Notes: a model not told the origin generated them from the sequence alone. A stretch of 64,000 nucleotides of DNA from Micromonospora sp. NBC_00389 (GCF_036059255.1 NZ_CP107947.1:4774001-4838000), one strand, 5' to 3'; positions 31,441 through 40,642 are shown, counted from the stretch's first letter. Program-made: numbers and translations.

Positions 31441-32078
31441 GTAGACCCTGTTCTCGAAAGGTGAACGGAAGCATGATGCCGCGTGTGTAACTGGCATCCG
31501 CTTTTCCGTCACGCAGCTCCTTGATTTACATCAATCTTCGGCGCGCCCCTAAAGGTGCAAGTCGCAGCGTTGATCGTGCATGCCAGGCTCGCTCGTGCGA
31601 CGAAAGCACTGAGAGTTCACCCGATATGCAGACCGGAAGGTTCGGCTGAAACCGCAATGTCGCGACCCCGCGCGCACCTCGTTACTTCAGCACGGCTGTT
31701 TCGCTCCTTTCTCCTCACGTCTGGGCCGAACACCGCGATGCGGGGCCGCCATCGGTCAGCGGGCCTCGTGGTGGCGGCCACCGAGGTTGTTCGCCGCGTC
31801 CACGGTGGACCGTCCATGCGTTGACCGGTAGCGTGGCACGCACCGGACAAACAACGTCGGACAAAGCTTCGCGTCTGCGCTGGTCAGAGGCGTGCCCGCA
31901 GGCCGCGTGGAGCGACCAGCTACCGACCCCTTGAACGGCGACCCCCGCCCCGCACCCGGCACGCGAAGTCCCTGATACTGCCCTCGATCCAAACGATGGG
32001 CAGCGGACGCCTGACGGCACGAAGCCCGCCACGGGTGCGCGGCGGGGGAGTCTGCCTGGAGGCAGGACTTGGAGGTTG
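31441..32078. other. Long intergenic region without a supported gene
   Basis: About 640 bases. It has lower GC in its first half than the genes around it and several short frames on both strands, none with a convincing ribosome binding site or family. It separates the divergent secreted-protein genes and the nSTAND gene, so it should hold both promoters. A GGAGG lies just before the start at 32079. Confidence 0.4.
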
Positions 32079-35000
32079 GTGTTGGGCCGTCGGGAAACGC
32101 CCCTGGACCCGAAGGCGGGCCCGGTCCACCGGCTGGCGTGGCAGCTGCGCCAGTTGCGGGAGCGGGCCGGCAGCCCGAGCTATCGGGTTCTGGCTCGGCG
32201 CGCGCACTACTCGGCGAGCACCTTGGCGGATGCGGCGAAGGGTGACCGGCTGCCCTCGCTGGAGGTGACGTTGGCGTACGTCGAGGCGTGCGGTGGCGAT
32301 GCCGACGAGTGGCGGGCAAGGTGGTCGGCCATCGCGAATGCAATGGCTGCATCGGCGACGCCAGTTCGCGATGAGGAGCGCTGCCCCTATCAGGGGTTGA
32401 CGTCGTTCCAGCCTGAGCAGGCGGAGTGGTTCTTCGGCCGCTCAGAGTTGGTTGACCGGCTACTGAATCGGGTCGAGCGGCTACCACTGAGCTGCCTCAT
32501 CGGGGCATCCGGTAGCGGGAAGTCCTCGTTGCTGCGGGCTGGTCTGCTGGGCACCATCGCAGCCGATCGCCGGGCAACGCAGCGTTGGCGGACCATGTTG
32601 ATGACGCCGACCGAGCACCCGCTCGAGGCCTTGTCGGCCGAGGTTGCGAAGTTGTCCGGTCAGGACGTCGAGCAGGTGCGCGAAGAGCTGACGGAGGACC
32701 CAGCCGGCCTGGACATCGCCCTACGTACCACCTTGGCCGCCGGTCACTCGCAAACCCGGGCACTGTTGGTGGTGGACCAGTTCGAGGAGATCTTCACCCT
32801 CTGCGCCGACAAGGACGAACGCCGCAAGTTCATCGAAGCGCTGCTGGACGCCACTCAGGGTTCGGACCGCCGTGCCACTGTGATGCTCGGCGTGCGCGCC
32901 GACTTCCTCGCTCACCTCATGAAATATTCGGGGCTGACCGACGCACTGGGCGACGAAGGGCACCTGATGGTAGGCCCAGTGACCACCGCTGATCTGCGTG
33001 AGATTGTTACCCGGCCCGCCGCGCAAGTCGGAATGGGAGTGGAATCCGATCTGCTGACCACGGTGCTCGCTGATGCCGCCGACGAGCCGGGCGCGTTGCC
33101 ACTGGTGTCGCACGCGCTGCTGGAGACGTGGCAGCGACGAAGCGGGGCGACCCTCACCCTGTCGGCCTATCACGCAAGCGGGGGCGTACGGGGGGCGGTC
33201 GCCCAGACCGCCGAGCGGGTTTATGCCGAGTTCGGGGCAGCGGAGCAGCGAGCCGCTCGCCGGATATTTCTCCGGCTCACGGCCTTGGGCGATGGCACCG
33301 AGGACACCCGCCGGCCCCTCGCGCGAACGGAACTCGAGGGTATCGCCGATGAGGCCGTCACGATCAGGGTCCTGGACCAGTTGGCCGCAGCCCGGCTGGT
33401 GGTCCTGGGCGACGGCACTGTATCGGTGGCCCATGAGGCGCTGATCAGTGCCTGGCCACGGCTACACCGATGGCTCACCGACGACCGTGCGAGCCTGCTC
33501 ATCCACCGGCGGCTCACCGACGCCGCCCACACCTGGACTTCATTGCACCGCGATCCCGGAGCCCTGTACCGGGGCGCCCAGTTGGTTGCCGCGAATGCGT
33601 TCTCCGATGACCGTCGCGACGAGTTGAACCAGCACGAGCGCGACTTCCTGCGCGCCAGCAGCGCTCTCGCCGAAGCCGAACAGGACAAGGCCCGGCGCCA
33701 CGCCCGTCTCCTCAAGCGCCTCGTCGCAGGCGTTTCCGTCCTCTTGGTACTCGCCCTACTGGGCGGCACGGTGGCGGTGCGGCAGCGCCAGGACGCCCGC
33801 CGGCAGCAGGTGGTCGCGCACTCCAGCGAGCTGTCGCTACAGGCGCGATCTCTGCTCGCCACCGATCCGGAACTGGCCGGCCTGCTGGCCGTCGAAGCGG
33901 ATCACCTCCACTCCAGCAACGAGAGTCGGGGGAGCGTGCTGAGCGCGGCAGCCGCGCCTCGCCACACCGAACTCAACGTCGCCGGACCGTCTATCTACGC
34001 CGTCGCGTTCAACCCTGACCATTCCCTACTCGCCTCCGCCACTGCGGACGGCACGATCGGGCTGTGGGACCCCGCGCGCGGTGAACGCATCGCCACACTG
34101 CCGGGGCACCCCGGCCGGGTCGCGAACCTGGCCTTCGCCAGCGATGGAAAGCTGCTCGTTTCCGTCGGGGTTGATGGAACCAAAGGTTCCATCATCGTCT
34201 GGGACGTTCACACACGCCAGCAGATCACCTGGCTGGAGGAGAACAACCTCGCCTCCGGCACGGCCTTCAGCTCCGACGGAACAAAGGTCGCCGTCGGCTT
34301 CGCGAGTGGCGCGGGCGGCTCCGGGGCCAGCGCGGACACCCCAAAACCCGGCGACATTGCCCTATACGACCTGCGGGCCGGGACCCGCACGCTGCTTCGC
34401 GGGCACCACGTGCCGGTCGCGTCCCTGACCTTCAGCCACGATGGCAGGCTCCTCGTGTCCGCCAACGGGAAAGAGAACCCGACCGTGTGGGACGTGGCAA
34501 AACGCAGACCGATTGCCCACCTGCCCACCGAGCACATCTTCTCGGTCGCCTTCGGGCATTCCGGATATGTTCTCGCCGGTTTGGCGCACGATCGAGGGGT
34601 GTACCTGTGGAACCTTGGCGACGACCGGCCGGTTCCGCTCCCGCCGTTGCCCCTGTCGGGCCGCTATGCGTGGTCGATCTCCGCTCCTGTGGACGACAAG
34701 CTCGCCGTGGCCGACGAAAACGGCGTGATCACCATCTGGGACCTGCGACGCCGCGAGCCCCTGCAGACCTACCAGGACCGGGGCCGCAGCGAGACGGCCT
34801 CCGTCGCGATGAGCCAGGACGGAGCCATGCTCGCCTCAGCCGGGTTCAACGGAACCATCGTGCTCCACGACCTCGGCCACGCCTCATTCACCGGGTTCAC
34901 GGCACAGGTGAAGGACGTCAAGGTCAGTCCGGACGGAAGCACCATCGCCTCAGCGGGCAGCGACAGGACAGTTCGGCTGTGGGACGCACATGGGAAGTTC

Positions 35001-35870
35001 CTGGTCACACTGGGTGGGCATCCAGACGAGGTTCAGGCCGTCGCTTTCAGCCCGGACGGACGCCTGCTCGCCGCGGTCACCCGAAATAACATCGTCACGA
35101 TCTGGGACATCCAGGGCCGAAAGCATGTGACCCGGCCCTTCCCGACCAAAGGAGTCGGTGCCTCGACGGACGTTGACTTCGATCCCGGTGGCCGTATCCT
35201 CGCAGCCGCCACTCTCGGCCCTGCCTTGTGGGACGTCACGGACATAAACAAACCGTCCGAAATAACCGCCAGGTTCCCGGCCCGCATCGTCACGTCGTTG
35301 GCCTTCACCCCGGACGGGCGTCGACTCCTGGGGGCGAGCGTGGGCGGCTATGTCAACACGTGGGATATCACTACTGGAAAGCTGCTCAACCGGGTCAACG
35401 CCCAGCAGAGCACGGTGCAGGATATCGTGGTCAGCCCCGACGGCAGCTGGCTGGCCACCGCGGGTGACAGCCGCACCATCAAACTGTGGGACGCCGCGAC
35501 CGGTCGGGAAACAGCCGTACTGAGTGGCCATACCGCGCCCGTCCAGGTCCTCGCCATCAGCCGAGACGGCCGCCGTCTCGCCTCCGCCGGCGACGACCAC
35601 ACCATCATCGTCTGGGACACCAGCACCCGCCAGCACGTCGTCACCCTCACCGGCCATACCGCAAGAATCCGCGGGCTCGCATTCACCCCGGCCGGAAGCC
35701 TCATTTCCGGCGCCGAGGACGGCCGAATCATCAGCTGGTCGTTTAATCTCCATGCTGCCAAGGCCCAGATCTGCGTCGCCGCCGACCGCAACCTGACCCG
35801 ACAGGAATGGGCTACACACATTTCCACGGAGCCATATAAGCCCTCCTGTGCTGCACCGCCGAGTCGCTGA
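32079..35870 (+). CDS. HTH - nSTAND1 NTPase - transmembrane - WD40 repeat protein
   Basis: A 1263-residue signalling protein. Residues about 15-90 are an XRE-type helix-turn-helix domain (RLAWQLRQLRERAGSPSYRV, ADAAKGDRLPSLEVTLAYVE). Residues about 105-500 are an nSTAND1 NTPase: PYQGLTSFQPEQAEWFFGR, Walker A CLIGASGSGKSSLL, Walker B ALLVVDQFEEIF. A transmembrane helix lies at about 545-565 (LVAGVSVLLVLALLGGTVAV). From about residue 635 to the end there are roughly 13 WD40-like blades (ASATADGTIGLWD, ASAGSDRTVRLWD, ASAGDDHTIIVWD and others). The repeats probably sense a ligand and gate NTPase activity. Related proteins are widespread in actinomycetes; some STAND proteins act in phage defence, but that is not shown here. 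Confidence 0.9.
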   Translation: MLGRRETPLDPKAGPVHRLAWQLRQLRERAGSPSYRVLARRAHYSASTLADAAKGDRLPSLEVTLAYVEACGGDADEWRARWSAIANAMAASATPVRDEERCPYQGLTSFQPEQAEWFFGRSELVDRLLNRVERLPLSCLIGASGSGKSSLLRAGLLGTIAADRRATQRWRTMLMTPTEHPLEALSAEVAKLSGQDVEQVREELTEDPAGLDIALRTTLAAGHSQTRALLVVDQFEEIFTLCADKDERRKFIEALLDATQGSDRRATVMLGVRADFLAHLMKYSGLTDALGDEGHLMVGPVTTADLREIVTRPAAQVGMGVESDLLTTVLADAADEPGALPLVSHALLETWQRRSGATLTLSAYHASGGVRGAVAQTAERVYAEFGAAEQRAARRIFLRLTALGDGTEDTRRPLARTELEGIADEAVTIRVLDQLAAARLVVLGDGTVSVAHEALISAWPRLHRWLTDDRASLLIHRRLTDAAHTWTSLHRDPGALYRGAQLVAANAFSDDRRDELNQHERDFLRASSALAEAEQDKARRHARLLKRLVAGVSVLLVLALLGGTVAVRQRQDARRQQVVAHSSELSLQARSLLATDPELAGLLAVEADHLHSSNESRGSVLSAAAAPRHTELNVAGPSIYAVAFNPDHSLLASATADGTIGLWDPARGERIATLPGHPGRVANLAFASDGKLLVSVGVDGTKGSIIVWDVHTRQQITWLEENNLASGTAFSSDGTKVAVGFASGAGGSGASADTPKPGDIALYDLRAGTRTLLRGHHVPVASLTFSHDGRLLVSANGKENPTVWDVAKRRPIAHLPTEHIFSVAFGHSGYVLAGLAHDRGVYLWNLGDDRPVPLPPLPLSGRYAWSISAPVDDKLAVADENGVITIWDLRRREPLQTYQDRGRSETASVAMSQDGAMLASAGFNGTIVLHDLGHASFTGFTAQVKDVKVSPDGSTIASAGSDRTVRLWDAHGKFLVTLGGHPDEVQAVAFSPDGRLLAAVTRNNIVTIWDIQGRKHVTRPFPTKGVGASTDVDFDPGGRILAAATLGPALWDVTDINKPSEITARFPARIVTSLAFTPDGRRLLGASVGGYVNTWDITTGKLLNRVNAQQSTVQDIVVSPDGSWLATAGDSRTIKLWDAATGRETAVLSGHTAPVQVLAISRDGRRLASAGDDHTIIVWDTSTRQHVVTLTGHTARIRGLAFTPAGSLISGAEDGRIISWSFNLHAAKAQICVAADRNLTRQEWATHISTEPYKPSCAAPPSR

Positions 35871-36259
35871 CGGCGCGCGGCGTACCTGTGCCAGGCTGCC
35901 GGCCGACCTCGACGTCCACCCGAGAGTCGCCATGCGGGTTCTCTGGCATGCCTGCTTTCTCGGTGGCGATGGAGAGCTACGCGCAGCTCTACAAAGACAA
36001 CCTGGGAAGCCGTCAAGCGCGGCGGGCCGTGCGCTCGGCAGTTGAAGGTCAGTTCGGCGGTTGGGATGGCCCTTCCGGTCAACTCTCGGTCGCGTATCGG
36101 CTGCCACACGCAGGCGCCACCCTCACGCGGGCTAGAGACCGTCGATCGGACGGGCTTGGCGTTGCGATACCGTCAAGGCGCCCGCGCCGGCGTCGAGTGG
36201 TCCGCGTCCGTCGGCTGTCGATGGTCCGCAGGGCGCCCCACGAATCCAGGGAGATACCG
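35871..36259. other. Intergenic stretch without a recognisable gene
   Basis: About 390 bases with open frames on several strands that look like chance in high-GC DNA. No hairpin of note. It should contain the promoter of the small gene at 36260. Confidence 0.4.
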
Positions 36260-36475
36260 ATGCCGGAGCCTGAGCCCGTCCAAGACGACCACGCGGCAGA
36301 TGCCGACACCTCAACCACGGCCGAGACCGACCAGCCTGCCGCTCACGCAAACCGGGCTGCCCGACGCGCGAAGGGCAAGGTCGCCTCGCCTCAACCGCAT
36401 GGAAAGGGTCAGCACCTCGGTGGCCGGGGCTCGGTCCAGAGCCCGCGCCAGTGGGGTAACCGCCGAAGCGGCTGA
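36260..36475 (+). CDS. Small basic low-complexity actinobacterial protein
   Basis: A 71-residue protein with two halves: an acidic start (EPEPVQDDHAADADTS) and a basic end (AHANRAARRAKGKVASPQPH, RQWGNRRSG). The ANRAxRRAKGK block and the QWGNRRSG tail recur in a family of tiny uncharacterised actinobacterial proteins. AGGGAG precedes the ATG. It is likely disordered and may bind nucleic acid or ribosomes; that is a guess from charge only. Confidence 0.6.
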   Translation: MPEPEPVQDDHAADADTSTTAETDQPAAHANRAARRAKGKVASPQPHGKGQHLGGRGSVQSPRQWGNRRSG

Positions 36476-36647
36476 TCCGATGGTGGAGCCCATTGTCAGC
36501 ACGCGGCTCCCGGTGTCAACAGCGAGCGCCGCCACACCGACCGCGTACGTCAGGGCCACCATGCCGCCGGAGCCGGCGTAGACAGGAATTGTCGGAAGCG
36601 ATTGACGTCCCTAACCGACAAGCGGAATCGACGGATGTGATAGGTGC

Positions 36648-36681
36648 GTACCACCCGCCGCATGTTGAAGGCGGGTGGTAC
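36648..36681. terminator. Perfect 12-base hairpin
   Basis: GTACCACCCGCC (36648-36659) and GGCGGGTGGTAC (36670-36681) form a perfect stem with a 10-base loop, in the 36476-36750 gap that otherwise contains no gene. It may terminate the small gene at 36260 or the minus-strand relic at 36751. Confidence 0.55.
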
Positions 36682-36750
36682 GGGCAGCACCGGCAAACCT
36701 GCTCGCGCTGCCTTTCAACACCCACGCCCCCTCAGGAGGGAGCGTCATGG

Positions 36751-36864
36751 CTAGCTCACGGATGCCCGAGGCCACCGCGGTTGTACCGCACCAACATCCG
36801 CGACTGCCTCCCACACCCGCTGCGCCGGGATGTCGATGGTGACTTCGACACAGACCGTGGCCAT
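36751..36864 (-). pseudogene. N-terminal fragment of an SRPBCC-fold protein
   Basis: A 37-residue frame from an ATG at 36864: MATVCVEVTIDIPAQRVWEA then VADVGAVQPRWPRASVS-stop. The first 27 residues match the start of START-like/polyketide-cyclase (SRPBCC) proteins, normally about 145 residues. The rest is missing and the next bases show no continuation. A 290-base stretch on its upstream side (36865-37154) has no supported gene. Confidence 0.6.
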
Positions 36865-37154
36865 GACTCGATACTTCCCATCGATGCACGGAGGCGATGG
36901 CGGCCGGCGCAGCCTACCGGCCCCGCTCACCCAATCGCCGGAAGGACCGAGGCGTGGATTCTGCCATCCGCTTCTGACATCCGCCGACTGCGCGTGGTAG
37001 CCAGCGGCGGGCGGTCACGCTCGGTAGCGGCTCACTTGGCGAGCCGACACCCTGAACTGCCGACATGCGGATACTGCCCGCCGGCTACCTCCGGCCGGAT
37101 TCTTCTGCAGGATCTGATACGAGGCCGGATCGCTGGCGGAAGTTCCGGCAGCCC

Positions 37155-37610
37155 TCACTCATAGAACACCAACACCTGGTCCGCGATGCACGCAGGCTTG
37201 GTCTCGCCCTCGATCTCCACCTTCACTTGTACAACCACGCGGGCGCCGTTGGACAGGGGTCGGGCCTGCGTAAGCGTGGCCACACCGCGGACGTGCGAAC
37301 CGACCAGCACTGGCGTGCGGAAACGGACCTTGTTCAGACCACCGTTGACCACCAGACGAACGCCGTCGACGTGGATCAGCTCGGACAGGAAGGCGGAGCA
37401 TAGCGAGAGCGTGAGCGCGCCGTGCGCGACGGTCTTCCCGAAGGGGCTCTCCACAAGGGCGCGCCGCTCGTCGACGTGAATCCACTGATGGTCGCCGGTG
37501 ACGTCCGCGAACGCATTGATCCTGCTCTGGTCGATGACCTGCCACTCGGTAGTGCCGAGCAGCTCGCCCTCGTGCTTGAGGAACGCGGCGATGCTCTCGT
37601 ACGTGCTCAT
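37155..37610 (-). CDS. MaoC-family (R)-specific enoyl-CoA hydratase/dehydratase
   Basis: A 151-residue hot-dog-fold protein. The hydratase-2 motif is VTGD40HQWIH45VDERR with catalytic Asp40 and His45, followed by TVAHGALTLSLCS. Such enzymes hydrate enoyl thioesters or dehydrate 3-hydroxyacyl thioesters. ATG at 37610 with GGGGAG upstream, 34 bases after the fabH-like gene on the same strand; the two probably form one operon supplying or modifying an acyl chain. Confidence 0.88.
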   Translation of the reverse strand: MSTYESIAAFLKHEGELLGTTEWQVIDQSRINAFADVTGDHQWIHVDERRALVESPFGKTVAHGALTLSLCSAFLSELIHVDGVRLVVNGGLNKVRFRTPVLVGSHVRGVATLTQARPLSNGARVVVQVKVEIEGETKPACIADQVLVFYE

Positions 37611-37644
37611 CCGCTCCCCGTTCCCCCGCGGTTCATAGTCATGG

Positions 37645-38580
37645 TCATGGGCAGCGGATGATCTGCCCGGCGTACGACAATCCTCCGCCAAAGCCCAGAA
37701 GCAGCACCGGTGCACCGGGCTGCAACTCGCCGCGTTGGAGCAGTTTCGACAGCGCGATCGGGATGCTCGCCGCCGAGGTGTTGCCCGATTCGGTGACGTC
37801 ACGGGCAACGACGGCCTTCGTCGCCCCGATCCGCTGTGCGACCGGCTCGATGATGCGCAGATTGGCCTGGTGCAGGACGATGCCGCCGAGATCGTCCGGC
37901 GTTATGCCGGCGGCGGCGCAGATCCGGCGGGCGATGTCGGGCAGCGTAGTGGTGGCCCACCGGTAGACGGTCTGTCCAGCCTGGGTGAACTTGCGATCAC
38001 GCTCGATCACCACGGCCTCGCCCATGTCTGGGTAGGAGCCCCACACCACCGGGCTGATCTCGGGCTGCTCGGCGGCGCTCAGCACCACCGCGCCGGCTCC
38101 GTCACCGACCAGCACGCACGTCGTCCGGTCGGTCCAGTCGGTGAAGTCACTCAGCCGCTCCACGCCGATCACCACCGCGTTCGTCGCCGAGCCGAGCCGA
38201 ACGGCGCCGTCAGCCGTGGCCAACGCGTTGGTGAACCCGGAACAGGCGACGTTGACGTCGATCGTCGCAGGTGACGGCATGCCGAGCCGACGCGCGACCC
38301 GGGCGGCGACGTTGGGACTGCGGTCGACCGCCGTGCAGGTCGCCACCACCACCAAATCGACCGCCTCGACGGCCACGCCGGCATCACGCAGGGCCGCGGC
38401 CGCCGCCTCGGCCGCCATCAGGTCGAGCGGCTCGGCGGGCCCGGCGATCCGCCGTTCCCGGATGCCGACCCGACTGCGGATCCACTCGTCGCTCGTCTCC
38501 ACCATCGTGGCGAGGTCATGGTTGGACAGCACTTTCGCAGGCTGGTAGTGACCTGCGCCGACGACCTTCGAACCGCGCAC
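37645..38580 (-). CDS. 3-oxoacyl-ACP synthase III (FabH-like ketosynthase)
   Basis: A 311-residue thiolase-fold enzyme that condenses an acyl-CoA starter with malonyl-ACP. The catalytic triad is present: Cys113 in VNVAC113SGFTNAL, His237 in GIVLH237QAN, Asn267 in ESGN267TSAAS. The N-terminal TSDEWIRSRVGIRERRI is the usual FabH block. It is a complete member in length. GTG start at 38580. With only one MaoC partner and no ACP, it is more likely a stand-alone chain-starter or ester-forming KAS III for a small specialised lipid than the housekeeping fabH. Two palindromic operators lie just upstream. Confidence 0.88.
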   Translation of the reverse strand: MRGSKVVGAGHYQPAKVLSNHDLATMVETSDEWIRSRVGIRERRIAGPAEPLDLMAAEAAAAALRDAGVAVEAVDLVVVATCTAVDRSPNVAARVARRLGMPSPATIDVNVACSGFTNALATADGAVRLGSATNAVVIGVERLSDFTDWTDRTTCVLVGDGAGAVVLSAAEQPEISPVVWGSYPDMGEAVVIERDRKFTQAGQTVYRWATTTLPDIARRICAAAGITPDDLGGIVLHQANLRIIEPVAQRIGATKAVVARDVTESGNTSAASIPIALSKLLQRGELQPGAPVLLLGFGGGLSYAGQIIRCP

Positions 38581-38614
38581 CAGTGCTTCCCTTCAGCCCA
38601 CGCCAAGACCAGTA

Positions 38615-38655
38615 GGTAGACGTTGTCTACCATCTCGGCGTAGACGATGTCTACG
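38615..38655. promoter_or_regulatory. Two tandem 17-base palindromes (putative operator) upstream of fabH-maoC
   Basis: GGTAGACGTTGTCTACC (38615-38631) and CGTAGACGATGTCTACG (38639-38655) are each perfect palindromes around a 3-base centre, sharing GTAGAC-NNN-GTCTAC, with centres 24 bases apart. They lie 35-75 bases before the FabH start. The form fits binding by two TetR-family dimers. No TetR gene adjoins. Confidence 0.75.
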
Positions 38656-38684
38656 CATTCGGCGGCCCGGTCGAAGTCGCTGCT

Positions 38685-38905
38685 CTATGGGGACAGGGTG
38701 AGCTGGGCGGGCGCCTCGGCGAGCAACTGTGTGAGTAGCGCACGTCGCTCGTGCAGAGGACGGTCTAGCAGAGGTCGACCCGGTGGACGCTGAGGAGGTC
38801 GAAGACGACGTAGTGCGCGGGGTGGCACCGAGCGATATACCCGGGAGCCGCACGCCAGCGGTGACTCGTCGCTGCAATTGGGCGAAGTTAGTCCGCTCGC
38901 GGGTC
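38685..38905 (-). pseudogene. Heavily decayed fragment of ATP-dependent DNA ligase
   Basis: In shifting frames the strand reads ERTNFAQLQRRVTAGVRLPG, HYVVFDLLS, LHERRALLTQLLAEAPAQLT and LSP-stop, clearly related to the ligase part at 19200-19390 but with indels, substitutions and an in-frame stop. Both ends stop abruptly. It is an older copy than the 158-base repeats. Confidence 0.75.
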
Positions 38906-38999
38906 GGGCGAGGCATCAGGCACGTAGCTGGTGACGTAGTTGGGCGCGATCAGCAGGATGACGTCGGCGCTGGTGGCGTCAGCCCGCACGGCGCCGTGT

Positions 39000-39476
39000 T
39001 CACGAGCCCGACACCCGCGCGTAGCCGATGCGGATCTCGGTCGGGTGCGCCGGTGCCGAAGGGGTTGGAGCGTGGCATTGGTGGTCGGCGGCGATGCCTG
39101 GGTCGAGGAGGTCCTCATACACTCCGACCTTGAACCTGATCAGGTCCAGGCATTCGGCGAGTTTGCCGATCTGGGTGGTGACGTGGGCTTGGTGCTCACG
39201 CATGAGCGTGAGTCGTTCCTCCTCGTTTCCGGCTCCTTGCCGCACGAGGTCGGCGTATCGGCGTAGCGCGGGCAGGGGCATGCCGGAGGCGCGCAAGATG
39301 ATGCAGACGGTGAGCCAGTCCACGTCATCCTGGCTGTAGACGCGGCGCCCGCCAGGTCCGCGCCGCACAGGGTTGATGAAGAGGCCCTCGTGCTCGTAGA
39401 AGCGCAGCGCGTGCACACTCAATCCGGTGCGTTCGGCGACCTGCCCGATGCTCAGACTCGTGGTGACCTCAGCCAT
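39000..39476 (-). CDS. MerR-family transcriptional regulator
   Basis: A 158-residue regulator: LSIGQVAERTGLSVHALRFY (helix-turn-helix), GGRRVYSQDDVDWLTVCIIL (wing), a dimerisation helix (LMREHQAHVTTQIGKLAECL, IRFKVGVYEDLL). It lacks a cysteine cluster, so it probably senses an organic molecule or redox state. The last 12 residues IRIGYARVSGS look like the first strand of a serine recombinase (RIGYARVS), suggesting that the original C-terminus was replaced by a fusion. It is divergent from the aldo-keto reductase gene and most likely controls it. Confidence 0.85.
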   Translation of the reverse strand: MAEVTTSLSIGQVAERTGLSVHALRFYEHEGLFINPVRRGPGGRRVYSQDDVDWLTVCIILRASGMPLPALRRYADLVRQGAGNEEERLTLMREHQAHVTTQIGKLAECLDLIRFKVGVYEDLLDPGIAADHQCHAPTPSAPAHPTEIRIGYARVSGS

Positions 39477-39494
39477 GCCGGTCAGGGTAGCGGC

Positions 39495-39525
39495 TTGACC
39501 TAGAGCCGACTCTAGATCCTAGGGT
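39495..39525 (+). promoter_or_regulatory. MerR-type stretched promoter of the aldo-keto reductase gene
   Basis: TTGACC (39495-39500) and TAGGGT (39520-39525) are 19 bases apart, and the spacer holds the dyad CTAGAG (39500-39505) / CTCTAG (39510-39515). This fits activation by the divergent MerR protein. Confidence 0.72.
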
Positions 39526-39592
39526 TCCCCGTGCGATCGACGCTTTTGTCGCTCTGTGTAATCACGGCTGAACCAGTAAGGGAAGCATCACC

Positions 39593-40642
39593 ATGCGCTA
39601 TCGCACCCTCGGCGGAACCGGTATCGAAGTCAGTGCCTACTGCCTCGGGACCATGATGTTCCAGGATGGCTGCAACTCCGACCACGACGATTGTGTCCGT
39701 ATTATTCACACGGCTCTGGACGAGGGGATCAACTTCGTCGATACCGCTGACATGTATGGACAGGGAGAGTCCGAGGAGATCGTGGGGAAGGCGCTGCGGG
39801 GGCGCCGTGATGACGTCGTACTCGCCACCAAGGTGCACTTCCAGATGGGCGAGGGCCGCAACCGAAGTGGCAACTCGCGCCGTTGGATCCTCAAGGCGGT
39901 TGAGGACAGCCTCAGGCGCCTGAACACCGACTGGATCGACCTCTACCAGGTCCACCGCCCCGACGACTCGACCGACATCGAGGAGACGCTCTCGGTGCTC
40001 AGCGACCTCGTACACCAGGGGAAGATCCGCGCTTTCGGCTGCTCGACGTTCCCGGCTGAGGAGATCGTCGAGGCGCATCACGTCTCCGAGCGTCGTGGCC
40101 TCGGACGCTTCCGCACCGAGCAGCCGCCGTATTCGATCCTGGCCCGCGGGATCGAGGCCTCGGTCCTGCCCGTCTGCCAGCGCTACGGAATGGGTGTGCT
40201 GGTCTGGAGCCCACTGGCCTTCGGGTTCCTCACCGGCAAGTACCGCAAGAACCAGCCCATCGACCTGTCAACCGGCCGTCCCACAATCCGGCCGGAACGA
40301 TTCGATCCCACGATCGCAGAAAACGCCGCGAAGCTCGACGTCGTCGAGCAGCTCGTCGAACTCGCGGAAACCATCGGCTGCACCCTCCCGCAGCTCGCCA
40401 TTGCGTTCACCGTGGCCCATCCGGCCATCACCTCGGCGATCATCGGACCGCGGACCATGCCCCAGCTGGAGGATCTCCTCAAGGGCGCCGCACTCACTCT
40501 GGACGATGCGACCCTCGACCGAATCGACGAGATCGTGCCGCCCGGAACCAACCTGTACAACCCCAACGCTCCTCTGCCCCCGCGTTCACTGACCGACACC
40601 GCACGGCGTCGCCGCCCACTCACCGACCGCGCCGCCGCCTGA
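39593..40642 (+). CDS. Aldo/keto reductase
   Basis: A 349-residue TIM-barrel NADPH-dependent oxidoreductase with the full catalytic tetrad: Asp50 and Tyr55 in NFVD50TADMY55G, Lys80 in LATK80VHF, His121 in YQVH121RPDD. C-terminal block SAIIGPRTMPQLEDLL binds the cofactor phosphate region. The length and the insert SGNSRRWILKAVEDSLRRL match the AKR11/12-like group. The ATG has GGGAAG upstream. It stands alone behind a MerR-controlled promoter; reduction of a toxic aldehyde or ketone is a reasonable guess. Confidence 0.9.
   Translation: MRYRTLGGTGIEVSAYCLGTMMFQDGCNSDHDDCVRIIHTALDEGINFVDTADMYGQGESEEIVGKALRGRRDDVVLATKVHFQMGEGRNRSGNSRRWILKAVEDSLRRLNTDWIDLYQVHRPDDSTDIEETLSVLSDLVHQGKIRAFGCSTFPAEEIVEAHHVSERRGLGRFRTEQPPYSILARGIEASVLPVCQRYGMGVLVWSPLAFGFLTGKYRKNQPIDLSTGRPTIRPERFDPTIAENAAKLDVVEQLVELAETIGCTLPQLAIAFTVAHPAITSAIIGPRTMPQLEDLLKGAALTLDDATLDRIDEIVPPGTNLYNPNAPLPPRSLTDTARRRRPLTDRAAA

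Noticed and set aside
32079-35870. Calling the nSTAND-WD40 protein an anti-phage (Avs-like) defence gene
   Set aside because: There is no effector nuclease or protease domain and no neighbouring defence gene; the WD40/nSTAND1 architecture is common in actinomycete signalling.
37155-38580. FabH plus MaoC as the core of a polyketide or fatty-acid gene cluster
   Set aside because: No acyl carrier protein, ketosynthase II, acyltransferase or thioesterase gene lies nearby, so I call only a two-gene acyl-modifying operon.
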